Shown here piece by piece: positions 37,144 through 44,277 of a DNA stretch of 64,000 bases. Every line of letters begins with the position of its first letter. The stretch's first letter is position 1. The stretch is taken from the NCBI GenBank assembly GCA_037190805.1, contig JBBCJR010000008.1, positions 18,396 to 82,395 on the forward strand, read 5' to 3'. The stretch comes from JBBCJR01 sp037190805. GTDB lineage: Bacteria; Pseudomonadota; Alphaproteobacteria; Sphingomonadales; Sphingomonadaceae. Under the pieces are notes generated by a model that made no database searches, was not told the DNA's origin, and saw only the letters and a program-made list of their open reading frames with translations. Both the position numbers and the translations under genes were made by a program.

Positions 37144-37354
37144 CCTCCGGCGATGCCAGAGATGGCCACCATGCCGCAAAACCATTACCGAAGCATTGAA
37201 GTCCGGTCCGCCAGCGCGATAAAATTAAACTCCAAGAATGTTTTATTCCCAATATCTTAATGAGAAGTTCCGCCGGCGTGCGCAGAGGTGGTGGTATCGT
37301 CCGCAGCTTGTCCCTAAGGGAGCTGGCTGAACGCCGGGGACAAGGGGCAGGCCG

Positions 37355-38056
37355 ATGATCGAAGCCGAATGGTGGGACTATGACGATCTTGACGAGCTGG
37401 CCGAAGCGATTGCCGGCGACATCGGGTTCATCGTCGAAAGCGCGCTCGATGCGCGGGGCCAGGCGCTGATCGCACTGCCGGGAAGCGGGCCGGCGACGGC
37501 AGCCTTCGTTCATCTGGCGGCGCGGAAGCTGCCGTGGAAAAGAGTGACGATCATTCCCACCGATGACTGCCTGGTCGCTGTCGACAGTCCGCTGAGCCAG
37601 GCTGCGACGATCGCCCGCGCCTTCATTCCCGCCGGCGCCCGGGTGCTGCCGATCGGCAGCGTCAATCCGGACCATCATCTTGCCGGGCGCGCCGCCGACG
37701 CCCGGCTGGCGGAGCTGCACTGGCCGCCCGATCTGGTTTGCCTCGACGTTGGCCCTGACGGCCATACGGCGTCGATCTTTCCGGGTCCCGATTTCGATGA
37801 GGCGCTGAACGCCCCCAAGGCCCGCCGCGCGGTCGGCGTGCTGCCTGACCCGCTGCCGGCCGAGGGCGCCGTCGCGCGCGTAACATTGACCCGCGCCGCG
37901 ATCTTGTCGGCGCGGACCCTGACGCTGGCCTTTACCGGCGCGGAGACCCGCAAGCTGGTGGAAAGGGCGATCGACGACGGTCCGCTGTCTCCGACCCCAA
38001 TCGGCCGGGTGCTGGCCGAAGCGACCGTCCCCATCGACATCCATTGGGCGGCCTGA
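37355..38056 (+). CDS. pgl: 6-phosphogluconolactonase
   Basis: Hydrolyses 6-phosphogluconolactone in the pentose phosphate and Entner-Doudoroff routes. 233 residues, SOL/DevB family. ATG 37355, AAGGGG about 8 nt upstream. Motifs: ALPGSGPATAAFVHLAA, IIPTDDCLVAVDSPLSQAAT (usual form DER replaced by DDC-type spacing), LDVGPDGHTASIFPG with the conserved GxDGHTASLFP, and LTFTGAETRKLVERA. zwf and edd are not adjacent, which is unusual for sphingomonads. Confidence 0.88.
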   Translation: MIEAEWWDYDDLDELAEAIAGDIGFIVESALDARGQALIALPGSGPATAAFVHLAARKLPWKRVTIIPTDDCLVAVDSPLSQAATIARAFIPAGARVLPIGSVNPDHHLAGRAADARLAELHWPPDLVCLDVGPDGHTASIFPGPDFDEALNAPKARRAVGVLPDPLPAEGAVARVTLTRAAILSARTLTLAFTGAETRKLVERAIDDGPLSPTPIGRVLAEATVPIDIHWAA

Positions 38057-38067
38057 GCGGTCGGTCG

Positions 38068-38913
38068 TCAACGCGGGGTCACCAGCCCGTCGATGATGGT
38101 GGCTCCCGGATAAGCGAGCAGCAGGTCGGCGCCCTCCTGCAGCGCGATTGCAGCGGGGGCGTCAACCCGCCATGTCTCGCCAGCCGTGAAGCGGGCGTTA
38201 TCCAGGGCACCGTCACCCGTGACGGGTATGACCCACAGCGGGCGAGCGGGGTCAACCTTCAGCGTTCCCATGACCGGACCGCGCCAGCGTTCGAGCACGA
38301 ACTTGGCGCCTTCGACCAGGATGGTGCGCTGGCCGTCCAGTTTCCGCGGCACGGTGGGAGCGACATAGGGAACCGGCCTGGACACCGCGATGCCATCGTC
38401 CAGATGCAGTTCGCGCGGGCGGCCATAATCATAAAGGCGATAGGTCAGATCGACATTCTGCTGAACCTCGATCAGCGTCAGGCCGGCGCCGATCGCATGG
38501 ACCGTGCCGGCGGGCGAATAGAAAATGTCGCCGGCCTTCACTGCTTTCCAGTCGACCCTGTCCTGGATCGTGCCGTCGAGGGTCGCGGCGCGCAGTTCGT
38601 CGGCGGTCATGACCTCGCGGGTGCCGATGGCGATGGTGGCGCCAGGGTCGGCCGCTAGGATCAGCCAGGCTTCGTCCTTGCCGCGGGCATGACCGCGCGA
38701 CCGTGCCTCGGCATCGTCGGGATGAACCTGGATCGACAGATTCTCGCTGGTGAAAATATATTTGACCAGCAATTCAGCGTCGGCCCGGTCGTCCTGGAAC
38801 CAGATTTCGCCGACTGGTTCGCCGTCGGAAGATGCATCCTCGAAGCCGGGCCACAGGACATGCCGGCCCCAGACCTTTTCGACGCGATGGGTTTTGAGGC
38901 GGCTGACGGTCAT
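38068..38913 (-). CDS. manA: mannose-6-phosphate isomerase-type cupin (class I)
   Basis: Zinc isomerase of mannose 6-phosphate and fructose 6-phosphate, providing mannose for glycans. ATG 38913 (MTVSRLKTHRVEKVWGRHVL) with GGAGA 7 nt upstream; 281 residues. Zinc-site residues are visible: NLSIQVHPDD (Gln/His), DEAWLILAAD (Glu) and SPAGTVHAIGAGLTLIEVQQ (His). The GEIWFQDD segment and PRELHLDDGIAV follow the short bacterial type I/CelB-like variant. Convergent with pgl (11-nt gap). Confidence 0.85.
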   Translation of the reverse strand: MTVSRLKTHRVEKVWGRHVLWPGFEDASSDGEPVGEIWFQDDRADAELLVKYIFTSENLSIQVHPDDAEARSRGHARGKDEAWLILAADPGATIAIGTREVMTADELRAATLDGTIQDRVDWKAVKAGDIFYSPAGTVHAIGAGLTLIEVQQNVDLTYRLYDYGRPRELHLDDGIAVSRPVPYVAPTVPRKLDGQRTILVEGAKFVLERWRGPVMGTLKVDPARPLWVIPVTGDGALDNARFTAGETWRVDAPAAIALQEGADLLLAYPGATIIDGLVTPR

Positions 38914-38968
38914 CAGTGGTCTCCGGTCGAACTGGAACGCTTCATGCCGTCGAACGTCGGGAAAGGCG

Positions 38969-39694
38969 ATGCGTTTCCTCTGGCGCTTGTCGATCGTCGC
39001 GATCCTGTCTGGTCTGGCGGCATTGGGTGTGGCCATTCTCAATCATGAACGGCCTCAGGACCTGCCATGGACACCGCTGGACCTGGGACAGCCGATCGGC
39101 CTGTTCACGGCGGCGAAACTGGGTGCCTTGGCCGGCGACGCGCCGCGCTGCCGAATGTTGCTGGATCGTGCAGGCGTCGAAGCGACGCCGCTGCCGCCTC
39201 TGAGGATCAGTTCGGACTGCGGCCATGACGATGCCATGCGCCTGCGCGCGCGACCGGGCGAGACCGTCTATTCGCCGGACGGGGTGGGCGTGGCCTGTCC
39301 CGTCGCGGCGGCGCTCGCGATGTGGGAATGGCAAGTCGTGCAGCCGGCGGCGATCCGGCATTTCGGCCGCCCGGTGGTTCGGATCGACCATTTCGGCAGC
39401 TATAGCTGCCGGCGTCTCTATGGCCGCGATACAGGTACGTGGAGCGAGCATGCGCGGGCGAACGCCATCGATATCGCCGGCTTTCGCCTCGCCGGCAGGG
39501 ATCGCAAGATCGTGCGGGTGGTTGCCGACTGGGCGGGAGAGGACGCTGCTGCTGCGGCCTTCTTGCGCGATGTTCACCAGGGTGCGTGCCGTCTATTCGG
39601 TACCACGCTTGGACCCGACTACAATGCCGCGCACCGCGACCATTTTCATTTCGACATGGCGCGAAGAAGCGGCGGCTGGCGTGCCTGCCGCTGA
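38969..39694 (+). CDS. extensin-like C-terminal domain protein
   Basis: 241 residues. ATG 38969 with GGGAAAGG upstream; N-terminal membrane anchor or signal (FLWRLSIVAILSGLAALGVAIL). The rest is the extensin-like C domain: AKLGALAGDAPRCRMLLDRAGVEATPLPP, VACPVAAALAMWEWQVVQPAA, FGSYSCRRLYGRDTGTWSEHARANAIDIAGF and GPDYNAAHRDHFHFDMA. The SEHARANAID and HRDHFHFD motifs resemble D-Ala-D-Ala carboxypeptidase/VanY-type metal ligands (H, D, H), so a peptidoglycan hydrolase role is plausible but unproven. The BASS transporter starts 7 nt later. Confidence 0.85.
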   Translation: MRFLWRLSIVAILSGLAALGVAILNHERPQDLPWTPLDLGQPIGLFTAAKLGALAGDAPRCRMLLDRAGVEATPLPPLRISSDCGHDDAMRLRARPGETVYSPDGVGVACPVAAALAMWEWQVVQPAAIRHFGRPVVRIDHFGSYSCRRLYGRDTGTWSEHARANAIDIAGFRLAGRDRKIVRVVADWAGEDAAAAAFLRDVHQGACRLFGTTLGPDYNAAHRDHFHFDMARRSGGWRACR

Positions 39695-39700
39695 GCGACT

Positions 39701-40699
39701 ATGCGCTCTCCAATGCGTGCGCCGGCCACCCGAGCGTCCCTGTGGCGACGACTGGTTCCTGATCCGTTTCTGATTCTTCTGGTTGCGACTGTGGCCGTCG
39801 GTCTGCTGCTGCCGGCACGGGGGGAGGCACTGGACAGTGTCGGCATGGTGGCGACGGCGGCGATCGTCCTGCTGTTTTTTCTCCATGGCGTTCGTCTGCC
39901 GCGCGAAGCCGTGGTTGCGGCGCTGGGGCACTGGCGGTTGCACATTACCATCCTGGCGATCAGCTTTGTCGCGTTCCCGCTGATCGGCCTCGCCATGGCG
40001 CGCGCCGGCCACGACCTGATGCAGCCCGGCCTGTGGCTGGGCTTCCTGTTCCTGTGCGCCCTGCCGTCGACAGTGCAATCGTCGATCGCCTTCACCTCGA
40101 TCGCGGGCGGTAATGTCGCAGCGGCGGTGTGTGCTGCTGCGGCGTCGAATCTGGTCGGCATTCTCCTGACACCTGTGATCGTCGCCGCGCTGACGGGCGC
40201 TCAAGGTGGACATATCGACCTCAGCGGCATCGGCGGGATCGTGGTCGAACTGCTGCTGCCGTTCGTCGCGGGCCATCTGGCGCGGCCATGGCTGGGCCAG
40301 TGGGCGGCGCAGCGGCAACGGCTGCTTGGCATGACGGATCGGGGCACCATCGTGCTCGCGGTCTATGTCGCCGTCGCCGAGGCGGTCGGAGCGGACGCGT
40401 TCAAGCAATTGGGGATGATGGAGCTTGGCGTCCTGGTCGTCCTGTTGGCGGTGTTGCTGGCGATCGTTCTGGCGGGCAGCTGGGTCGGCGCGCGCCGGCT
40501 TGGCTTCACGCGCGAAGATGCGATCGTGATTCTCTTCTGTGGGTCGAAAAAGGGACTGGTGACGGGCATTCCGATGGCGCGGGTGCTGTTCGGTGGTCCG
40601 CAACTGGGCCTCGTCATCCTGTCGGTAATGTTGTTCCATCAGATGCAGTTGATGGTGTGCGCCGCGATCGCACGGCGCTTGAGCGAACCAAAGGAATAA
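39701..40699 (+). CDS. bile acid:sodium symporter family transporter
   Basis: 332 residues, about ten hydrophobic helices starting FLILLVATVAVGLLLPARG. It matches the SLC10A7/YfeH-like BASS subgroup: HGVRLPREAVVAALGHWRLH, CALPSTVQSSIAFTSIAGGNVAAA (the conserved ALPSTV / E-replaced core) and ILFCGSKKGLVTGIPMARVLFGG. Real substrate in bacteria is unknown; bile acids are unlikely. Follows the extensin-like gene by 7 nt. Confidence 0.88.
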   Translation: MRSPMRAPATRASLWRRLVPDPFLILLVATVAVGLLLPARGEALDSVGMVATAAIVLLFFLHGVRLPREAVVAALGHWRLHITILAISFVAFPLIGLAMARAGHDLMQPGLWLGFLFLCALPSTVQSSIAFTSIAGGNVAAAVCAAAASNLVGILLTPVIVAALTGAQGGHIDLSGIGGIVVELLLPFVAGHLARPWLGQWAAQRQRLLGMTDRGTIVLAVYVAVAEAVGADAFKQLGMMELGVLVVLLAVLLAIVLAGSWVGARRLGFTREDAIVILFCGSKKGLVTGIPMARVLFGGPQLGLVILSVMLFHQMQLMVCAAIARRLSEPKE

Positions 40700-40715
40700 T
40701 TTTATCTGTCCTACA

Positions 40716-40734
40716 AATAACCAAACAGGTTATT
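40716..40734. promoter_or_regulatory. palindrome upstream of the endolysin gene
   Basis: AATAACC-AAACA-GGTTATT, perfect 7-bp arms, 10 nt before the endolysin ATG and after the transporter stop. Either an operator or an RNA hairpin masking the start region. Confidence 0.5.
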
Positions 40735-40743
40735 TCGTGGCAA

Positions 40744-41301
40744 ATGACGGATAACGACACCTCCCACCGGATCGAAACCCTGCTCGATGATCTCATCGCG
40801 CGCGAAGGCGGCTTTGTGGATCATCCTGCCGATCGCGGCGGCGCGACACGCTATGGCATTACCGAAGCGGTGGCGCGGGCGGCCGGCTATCAGGGGCCCA
40901 TGAGCGCGCTGCCGCTGGCTCTGGCCCGCGACATCTATCGCCGCCGTTACTGGCAGGCGCCCAAATTCGATCATGTCGCGATCCGTATGCCGGCCGTGGC
41001 GGCGGAGCTGTTCGACACGGGCGCGAACATGGGGCCGGCCGTGGCGGTGCGCTTCCTCCAGCGGGCCCTCAACGTTCTCAATCGCGGGGGCCGGGACTGG
41101 GCCGACATCGCTGTCGACGGGCAGATCGGATCGCGCACGCTGGCGGCGCTCGACGGGCTGGCCCGGCGTCGGGGCGCGCGGGGCGAGGCGGTGCTGGTCA
41201 AGGCGCTGAACGCCTTGCAGGGCGCCCGCTACATCGCCCTCGCCGAGGCTCGGCCGTCGCAGGAGAGTTTCGTGTTTGGCTGGCTCGACCAGCGGCTTTG
41301 A
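40744..41301 (+). CDS. glycoside hydrolase 108 endolysin
   Basis: Muramidase-type peptidoglycan hydrolase, 185 residues. ATG 40744 (MTDNDTSHRIETLLDDLIAR). The GH108 catalytic motif EGGFVDHPADRGGATRYGIT (Glu of EGG is catalytic) is at residues 21-40; the C-terminal part (FDTGANMGPAVAVRFLQRAL, DGQIGSRTLAAL) is the PG_binding_3 domain that accompanies it. No signal peptide, so it needs the holin encoded directly after (overlap of the open frames, start 21 nt after the stop). The pair matches the lysis genes of the Rhodobacter-type gene transfer agent. Confidence 0.9.
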   Translation: MTDNDTSHRIETLLDDLIAREGGFVDHPADRGGATRYGITEAVARAAGYQGPMSALPLALARDIYRRRYWQAPKFDHVAIRMPAVAAELFDTGANMGPAVAVRFLQRALNVLNRGGRDWADIAVDGQIGSRTLAALDGLARRRGARGEAVLVKALNALQGARYIALAEARPSQESFVFGWLDQRL

Positions 41302-41321
41302 CGGTTGGGGAGGGCAGGACG

Positions 41322-41729
41322 ATGTCGTTGCTGAATGGACTGATCGGTCCGCTGGCCGGACTGATCGACAAGATCATCCCCGATCCCGAGGCCCGCGACC
41401 GGGCGAAGCTGGAACTGATGAAGCTGGAAGGGGCGCAGGAGCTGGAAGCCGTGAAGGCGCAGCTCAGCGCTATCGTCACCGAGGCGCAATCGACCGATCC
41501 GTGGACCAGCCGGGCGCGGCCGAGCTTCCTCTACGTAATGTACGCGTTGCTGCTGTGGTCGATCCCGATGGGTCTGATCGCGGCCGCCGATCAGGCGACG
41601 GCCAGTGCCATCGCCGGCGGCATGACTGCTTATCTGAGGGCTATCCCCGAGGAGCTCTACGCGCTCTTCGGTACCGGCTATCTGGGTTACACGCTGGCGC
41701 GGCAATGGGGGCTGAAGAAGGGGAAATAG
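41322..41729 (+). CDS. 3TM holin (gene transfer agent type)
   Basis: 135 residues from ATG 41322, with GGAGGGCAGG about 8 nt upstream. Amphipathic N-terminus (SLLNGLIGPLAGLIDKIIPDPEARDRAKLEL, helical and charged), then DPWTSRARPSFLYVMYALLLW and hydrophobic segments ALLLWSIPMGLIAAA, ATASAIAGGMTAYL and ALFGTGYLGYTLARQWG. The order and the DPWTSRxRPxFLYV motif are those of the family named for GTA release (GTA_holin_3TM). It permeabilises the membrane for the endolysin upstream. GTA capsid and tail genes are not in this window. Confidence 0.87.
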   Translation: MSLLNGLIGPLAGLIDKIIPDPEARDRAKLELMKLEGAQELEAVKAQLSAIVTEAQSTDPWTSRARPSFLYVMYALLLWSIPMGLIAAADQATASAIAGGMTAYLRAIPEELYALFGTGYLGYTLARQWGLKKGK

Positions 41730-41738
41730 CCCCGGATC

Positions 41739-42266
41739 TCAGTCGCCTGCCAGCGCCGCCCGGTGCTCTGCGGCAAGCGCGACATAGCGCGCGATGACGT
41801 CGTCATGGCCTGCGACCTCGGCTTCGGTCAGATCGCGCATAGGCCGGGCGGGGCGGCCGGCCCACAGCTGGCGCGCGGGCAAACGCTTACCCGGCGTCAG
41901 CAGCGCGCCGGCGGCGAGGCGGCCATAGGGTTCGATCTCGCACCCGTCCATGACGACCGCGCCCATGCCGACGAACGCGCGGTCGTGAAGGGTACAGCCG
42001 TGCAGCATCACCATATGGCCGACCAGCACATCGTCGCCGATCAACGTGTCGTGGCGGCCGCCCTCGACATGGACGACGGTGCCGTCCTGAAGGTTCGAGC
42101 GGGCACCGACCCGGATACGACCGATATCGCCGCGCAGGACGCTGTTATACCAGATACTGGCGCCGGCTCCGATCTCGACGTCGCCGATTACCCGGCAGCC
42201 GGGGGCAACGAAGGCATCCCCGGCGACCAAGGGCGTAACGCCGCGAAAGGGCAGGATCGTCGGCAT
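41739..42266 (-). CDS. gamma-class carbonic anhydrase family protein
   Basis: 175 residues, left-handed beta-helix of hexapeptide repeats (VIGDVEIGAGASIWYNSVLRGD, IRVGARSNLQDGTVVHVEGG). Zinc His ligands are at HVEGGR, VGHMVMLHGC. Family also includes PaaY/YrdA/CaiE; the active-site proton shuttle loop of Cam is absent, so activity as an anhydrase is uncertain. The ATG overlaps the argC stop by one base, so it is the second gene of an argC operon. Confidence 0.9.
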   Translation of the reverse strand: MPTILPFRGVTPLVAGDAFVAPGCRVIGDVEIGAGASIWYNSVLRGDIGRIRVGARSNLQDGTVVHVEGGRHDTLIGDDVLVGHMVMLHGCTLHDRAFVGMGAVVMDGCEIEPYGRLAAGALLTPGKRLPARQLWAGRPARPMRDLTEAEVAGHDDVIARYVALAAEHRAALAGD

Positions 42267-43306
42267 CAGGGAAATAGCGGCGCGGCCTCCAGCCCCATGG
42301 TTTCCGGCAGGCCGAACATCAGGTTCATGTTCTGGATCGCCTGGCCGGACGAACCCTTTACCAGATTGTCGATCGCCGCGATCACCAGCGCCCGGCCGGG
42401 ATTGCGATCGGGAAAGACGTTGACGACGGCGTGATTCGATCCCCTGACCATCCGCGTGGCCGGCGCCACGCCTTCGGGCAGAAGGTGGACGAAGGGCGCG
42501 TCGGCATAACTGTCCGCCAGCGCGGCACGGAGCGCCGCGACATCGCTGCCACCCGCCAGATCGACGGTCGCGGTTATGAGTTCGCCCCGGTTCATCGGCA
42601 CCAGATGCGGGGTAAAGCCCGTGGTCACCGCCGTTCCGGCCGCGCCGGACAGCGCCTGCTCGATCTCCGGCATGTGACGGTGGCGCCCGATGCCATAAGG
42701 GTGGACGGCTTCGGCAACCTCCGGGAAGAGGTTGGCTTCCTTGAGGCTGCGCCCGGCGCCCGACACGCCCGACATGGCGAAGACGGCGATGGTGGCGGGA
42801 TCGATCAGCCGCTTCGACACCAGCGGGAGCAGCGCCAGCAGCACGGCGGTGGGGTAGCAGCCGGGGCAGGCGACCAGCCGTGCGCCGGGCAGGGCGCCGC
42901 GGGCATGTTCGGTGAGGCCGTAAACGGCGTCCGGCAGCATGTTGGGTGCGGGGTGCGCACCGCCATACCAGTCGGCATAGACTCTGGCGTCCTTCAGCCG
43001 GAAGTCGGCGCTGAGATCGATGATGCGCGGTCCCTCGATCGCTGACAGCAGCGTCGCCGAGGCGGCGTGCGGCAGACAGCCGAACACCACGTCGATGGCG
43101 CCGAAGTCGATCTCTTCCGCCTTGACTAGGGGCGGCAGATCATAGGGAAATAAATGCGGCCAGATCGCCTGCATCGTCTGACCCGCGCGCGCGTTCGCGC
43201 CCAACGCGGCGATCTTCACCCGGGGATGGGTGAGGGCGAGGCGAACGAGGTCGGCCCCAGTATAGCCCGAGGCGCCGAGCACGGCGATGCGGATGGTGTC
43301 GGTCAT
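42266..43306 (-). CDS. argC: N-acetyl-gamma-glutamyl-phosphate reductase
   Basis: NADPH reduction of acetylglutamyl phosphate in arginine synthesis. ATG 43306 (MTDTIRIAVLGASGYTGADL); 346 residues, type 1 length. Rossmann VLGASGYTGADLVRL; catalytic Cys in LVACPGCYPTAVLLAL; His in GRHRHMPEIEQAL; and PHLVPMNRGELITATVDL. Confidence 0.95.
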   Translation of the reverse strand: MTDTIRIAVLGASGYTGADLVRLALTHPRVKIAALGANARAGQTMQAIWPHLFPYDLPPLVKAEEIDFGAIDVVFGCLPHAASATLLSAIEGPRIIDLSADFRLKDARVYADWYGGAHPAPNMLPDAVYGLTEHARGALPGARLVACPGCYPTAVLLALLPLVSKRLIDPATIAVFAMSGVSGAGRSLKEANLFPEVAEAVHPYGIGRHRHMPEIEQALSGAAGTAVTTGFTPHLVPMNRGELITATVDLAGGSDVAALRAALADSYADAPFVHLLPEGVAPATRMVRGSNHAVVNVFPDRNPGRALVIAAIDNLVKGSSGQAIQNMNLMFGLPETMGLEAAPLFP

Positions 43307-43337
43307 GGCCGGCACGTAGCGCCGTGGCGGCCCCACT

Positions 43338-43913
43338 TCAACCGACGATGCCGGCGGTGGCGGCCGCCAGCCACAGGCCAAGGGCGAGGAACAGTGCCGC
43401 CGCGCTGATCCGGATCGCCTTCAGCGGCACGACACGGACGATCGCTTCGCCCAGGAACACCGCCGGCACATTGGCCAGCATCATACCCAGCGTGGTCCCG
43501 GCAGTGATCGCCGGCACGTTGTGAAAGCTGGCGGCGAGCGCAACTGTGGCGATCTGGGTCTTGTCGCCCATCTCGATCAGGAAGAAGGCGATCACAGTGG
43601 TGACGAACGGGCCGAGACCGTGGCGGGCTGGGCGGCCCTCATCGAGATTGTCGGGTATCAGTGCCCATATCGCCATGGCCATGAACGAGGCGGCGACGGC
43701 ATAACGGAACGCCCGGCCGTCAAGCAGCGCCGCGACATGGGAGCCGACGATGGCCGCGATCAGATGGTTGGCGAGCGTCGCGACGAGAATGCCAAGGATG
43801 ATCGGTAGCGGCCGGTGAAAACGGGACGCGAGCAGAATCGCCAGCAGCTGGGTCTTGTCGCCGATTTCGGCAAGCGCGACGACCGCGGTGGCGGTGAAAA
43901 AGGCGTCCATCAT
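43338..43913 (-). CDS. GDT1/TMEM165-family manganese exporter
   Basis: 191 residues (ATG 43913 or 43910). Six helices with two copies of the family signature E-x-G-D-K-T: VVALAEIGDKTQLLAILLA near residue 14 and FLIEMGDKTQIATVALAA near 117. The GDT1 family (yeast Gdt1, human TMEM165, bacterial MneA) moves Ca2+/Mn2+ in exchange for H+; bacterial members mainly export Mn2+. That fits the yybP-ykoY Mn2+ riboswitch directly upstream (43977-44105). argC is 31 nt downstream in the direction of transcription. Confidence 0.92.
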   Translation of the reverse strand: MMDAFFTATAVVALAEIGDKTQLLAILLASRFHRPLPIILGILVATLANHLIAAIVGSHVAALLDGRAFRYAVAASFMAMAIWALIPDNLDEGRPARHGLGPFVTTVIAFFLIEMGDKTQIATVALAASFHNVPAITAGTTLGMMLANVPAVFLGEAIVRVVPLKAIRISAAALFLALGLWLAAATAGIVG

Positions 43914-43922
43914 GCAATCCAG

Positions 43923-43964
43923 GGTCGGGCGTTTGACACAACGACATCGCGCCCCCGCCCGACC
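43923..43964 (-). promoter_or_regulatory. hairpin between Mn riboswitch and GDT1 start (expression platform)
   Basis: GGTCGGGCG (43964-43956) pairs with CGCCCGACC (43931-43923), 9 bp, large loop. It ends 10 nt before the ATG and has no T-run, so it could act by occluding the ribosome binding region. Confidence 0.55.
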
Positions 43965-43976
43965 GACAGGAAGGCC

Positions 43977-44105
43977 CGATGTCATTGGTCTCGCCCGGCG
44001 GACCCGTTGGTCCGTCCCAGCCGCGCCATGGTGTCTCCACCAAGCATGTTGACGCGGCGGCCCGTCCCGATCGCAGGACGGCTGGCTACTCCCCAGATGA
44101 CGGGG
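43977..44105 (-). promoter_or_regulatory. yybP-ykoY manganese riboswitch
   Basis: Minus-strand sequence contains CATCTGGGGAGTAGCC (about 44099-44084), GCGTCAACATGCTTGG in the middle, and GAGACCAATGAC at the 3' side (about 43991-43980); these are the conserved blocks of the yybP-ykoY motif. GTCAT and ATGAC close helix P1. Senses Mn2+ and turns on exporters; the gene downstream is a GDT1-family Mn exporter. Confidence 0.87.
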
Positions 44106-44107
44106 GG

Positions 44108-44136
44108 CAGCTAGGATGGAGGGTGGTCCAAGTCAA
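44108..44136 (-). promoter_or_regulatory. promoter of the Mn riboswitch transcript
   Basis: Minus strand TTGACT (44136-44131), 17-nt spacer, TAGCTG (44113-44108), placing the start at about 44101, just before the riboswitch P1 helix. Confidence 0.6.
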
Positions 44137-44277
44137 GGCCACCAAATCCGGCAAGGCGACTCGTCCACTTGATTGCTCGCAGGGGCACTCCTGTGGGCGG
44201 GCGGCGTTCGTCGGGGATTTTCCTGCGCATGCCGATGCATCCTTGCCGGCGTACGCTGCCACGCTATGCCTTTGCGG

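Noticed and set aside
40744..41729. Prophage
   Set aside because: Only endolysin and holin are present; all flanking genes are housekeeping. The GTA explanation fits better.
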